From Nitriliruptoraceae bacterium (lineage in GTDB: Bacteria; Actinomycetota; Nitriliruptoria; Nitriliruptorales; Nitriliruptoraceae): 6,103 nt of DNA. A model generated the notes under the pieces. It was not told the origin of the DNA and did not search any database. It worked only from the letters and a program-made list of their open reading frames with translations. The DNA lies in assembly GCA_007121975.1 (NCBI GenBank), contig SKJO01000498.1:1-6103 (forward strand), given 5' to 3'. Position numbers and translations under genes: made by a program. This document shows positions 6,047 through 6,103 of the stretch, one piece after another; positions within the stretch are counted from its first letter, which is position 1, and every line of letters starts with the position of its first letter.

Positions 6047-6103
6047 CTACCTCACCTGGACCAGGAGAACGACGGCCAACGCGATGGCCCCGGCGACGAA
6101 CAC
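6047..6103 (-). CDS. nuoL: C-terminal tail of probable NADH-quinone oxidoreductase subunit L (partial)
   Basis: Only the last 18 codons and the TAG stop (6047-6049) are inside the window; the gene runs off the right edge. The visible peptide, ending LAVVLLVQVR, is a hydrophobic helix with a short basic end. This suits the final membrane segment of NuoL, the distal proton-pumping subunit. The identification comes mainly from position: nuoL directly precedes nuoM in nearly all bacterial nuo operons, and the stop lies three bases before the nuoM start. The fragment is too short to prove it by sequence alone. Confidence 0.75.
   Translation of the reverse strand: MFVAGAIALAVVLLVQVR

Noticed and set aside
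1..6103. CRISPR arrays, insertion sequences, tRNA or rRNA genes, phage or defence systems
   Set aside because: Nothing of this kind is seen. Coding genes fill nearly the whole window, and the single gap is too short and lacks the needed repeats.

Overview
The window comes from a high-GC bacterium, most likely an actinomycete in the broad sense (Actinomycetota). Three things point there: very GC-rich coding sequence with strong third-position G/C, a small membrane-anchored DUF2993 (LmeA-type) protein, and a uracil-DNA glycosylase with the GQDPYPTPGHA active-site variant familiar from mycobacterial Ung. Every supported gene lies on the minus strand, so transcription runs from the right edge to the left edge.

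Right to left, the first block is the end of a respiratory complex I (nuo) operon: the last 18 codons of a probable nuoL (6047-6103), complete nuoM (4550-6043) and complete nuoN (2897-4537). These encode the antiporter-like proton-pumping membrane subunits. The gaps are 3 and 12 bases, so they belong to one transcript. The operon continues without a break into three non-nuo genes, each joined to the one before by a 4-base stop/start overlap: a long-chain polyprenyl diphosphate synthase (1848-2900, GTGA overlap), a DUF2993 membrane-anchored protein (1177-1851, ATGA overlap) and a family 1 uracil-DNA glycosylase, ung (482-1180, ATGA overlap). The synthase plausibly makes the isoprenoid tail of the menaquinone that complex I reduces. 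The other two have no obvious link to respiration and may simply share the transcript.

After ung comes the only real intergenic region (290-481, 192 bases). It holds a promoter-like element, two inverted repeats and a good ribosome binding site. It leads into nuoA (1-289), whose 3' end is cut by the left edge. A nuoA downstream of nuoN means either that a second nuo cluster begins here or that the nuo genes are split or permuted. This is the most notable aspect of the window. The remainder is ordinary core metabolism, and I see no CRISPR array, mobile element, RNA gene or clear novel system.
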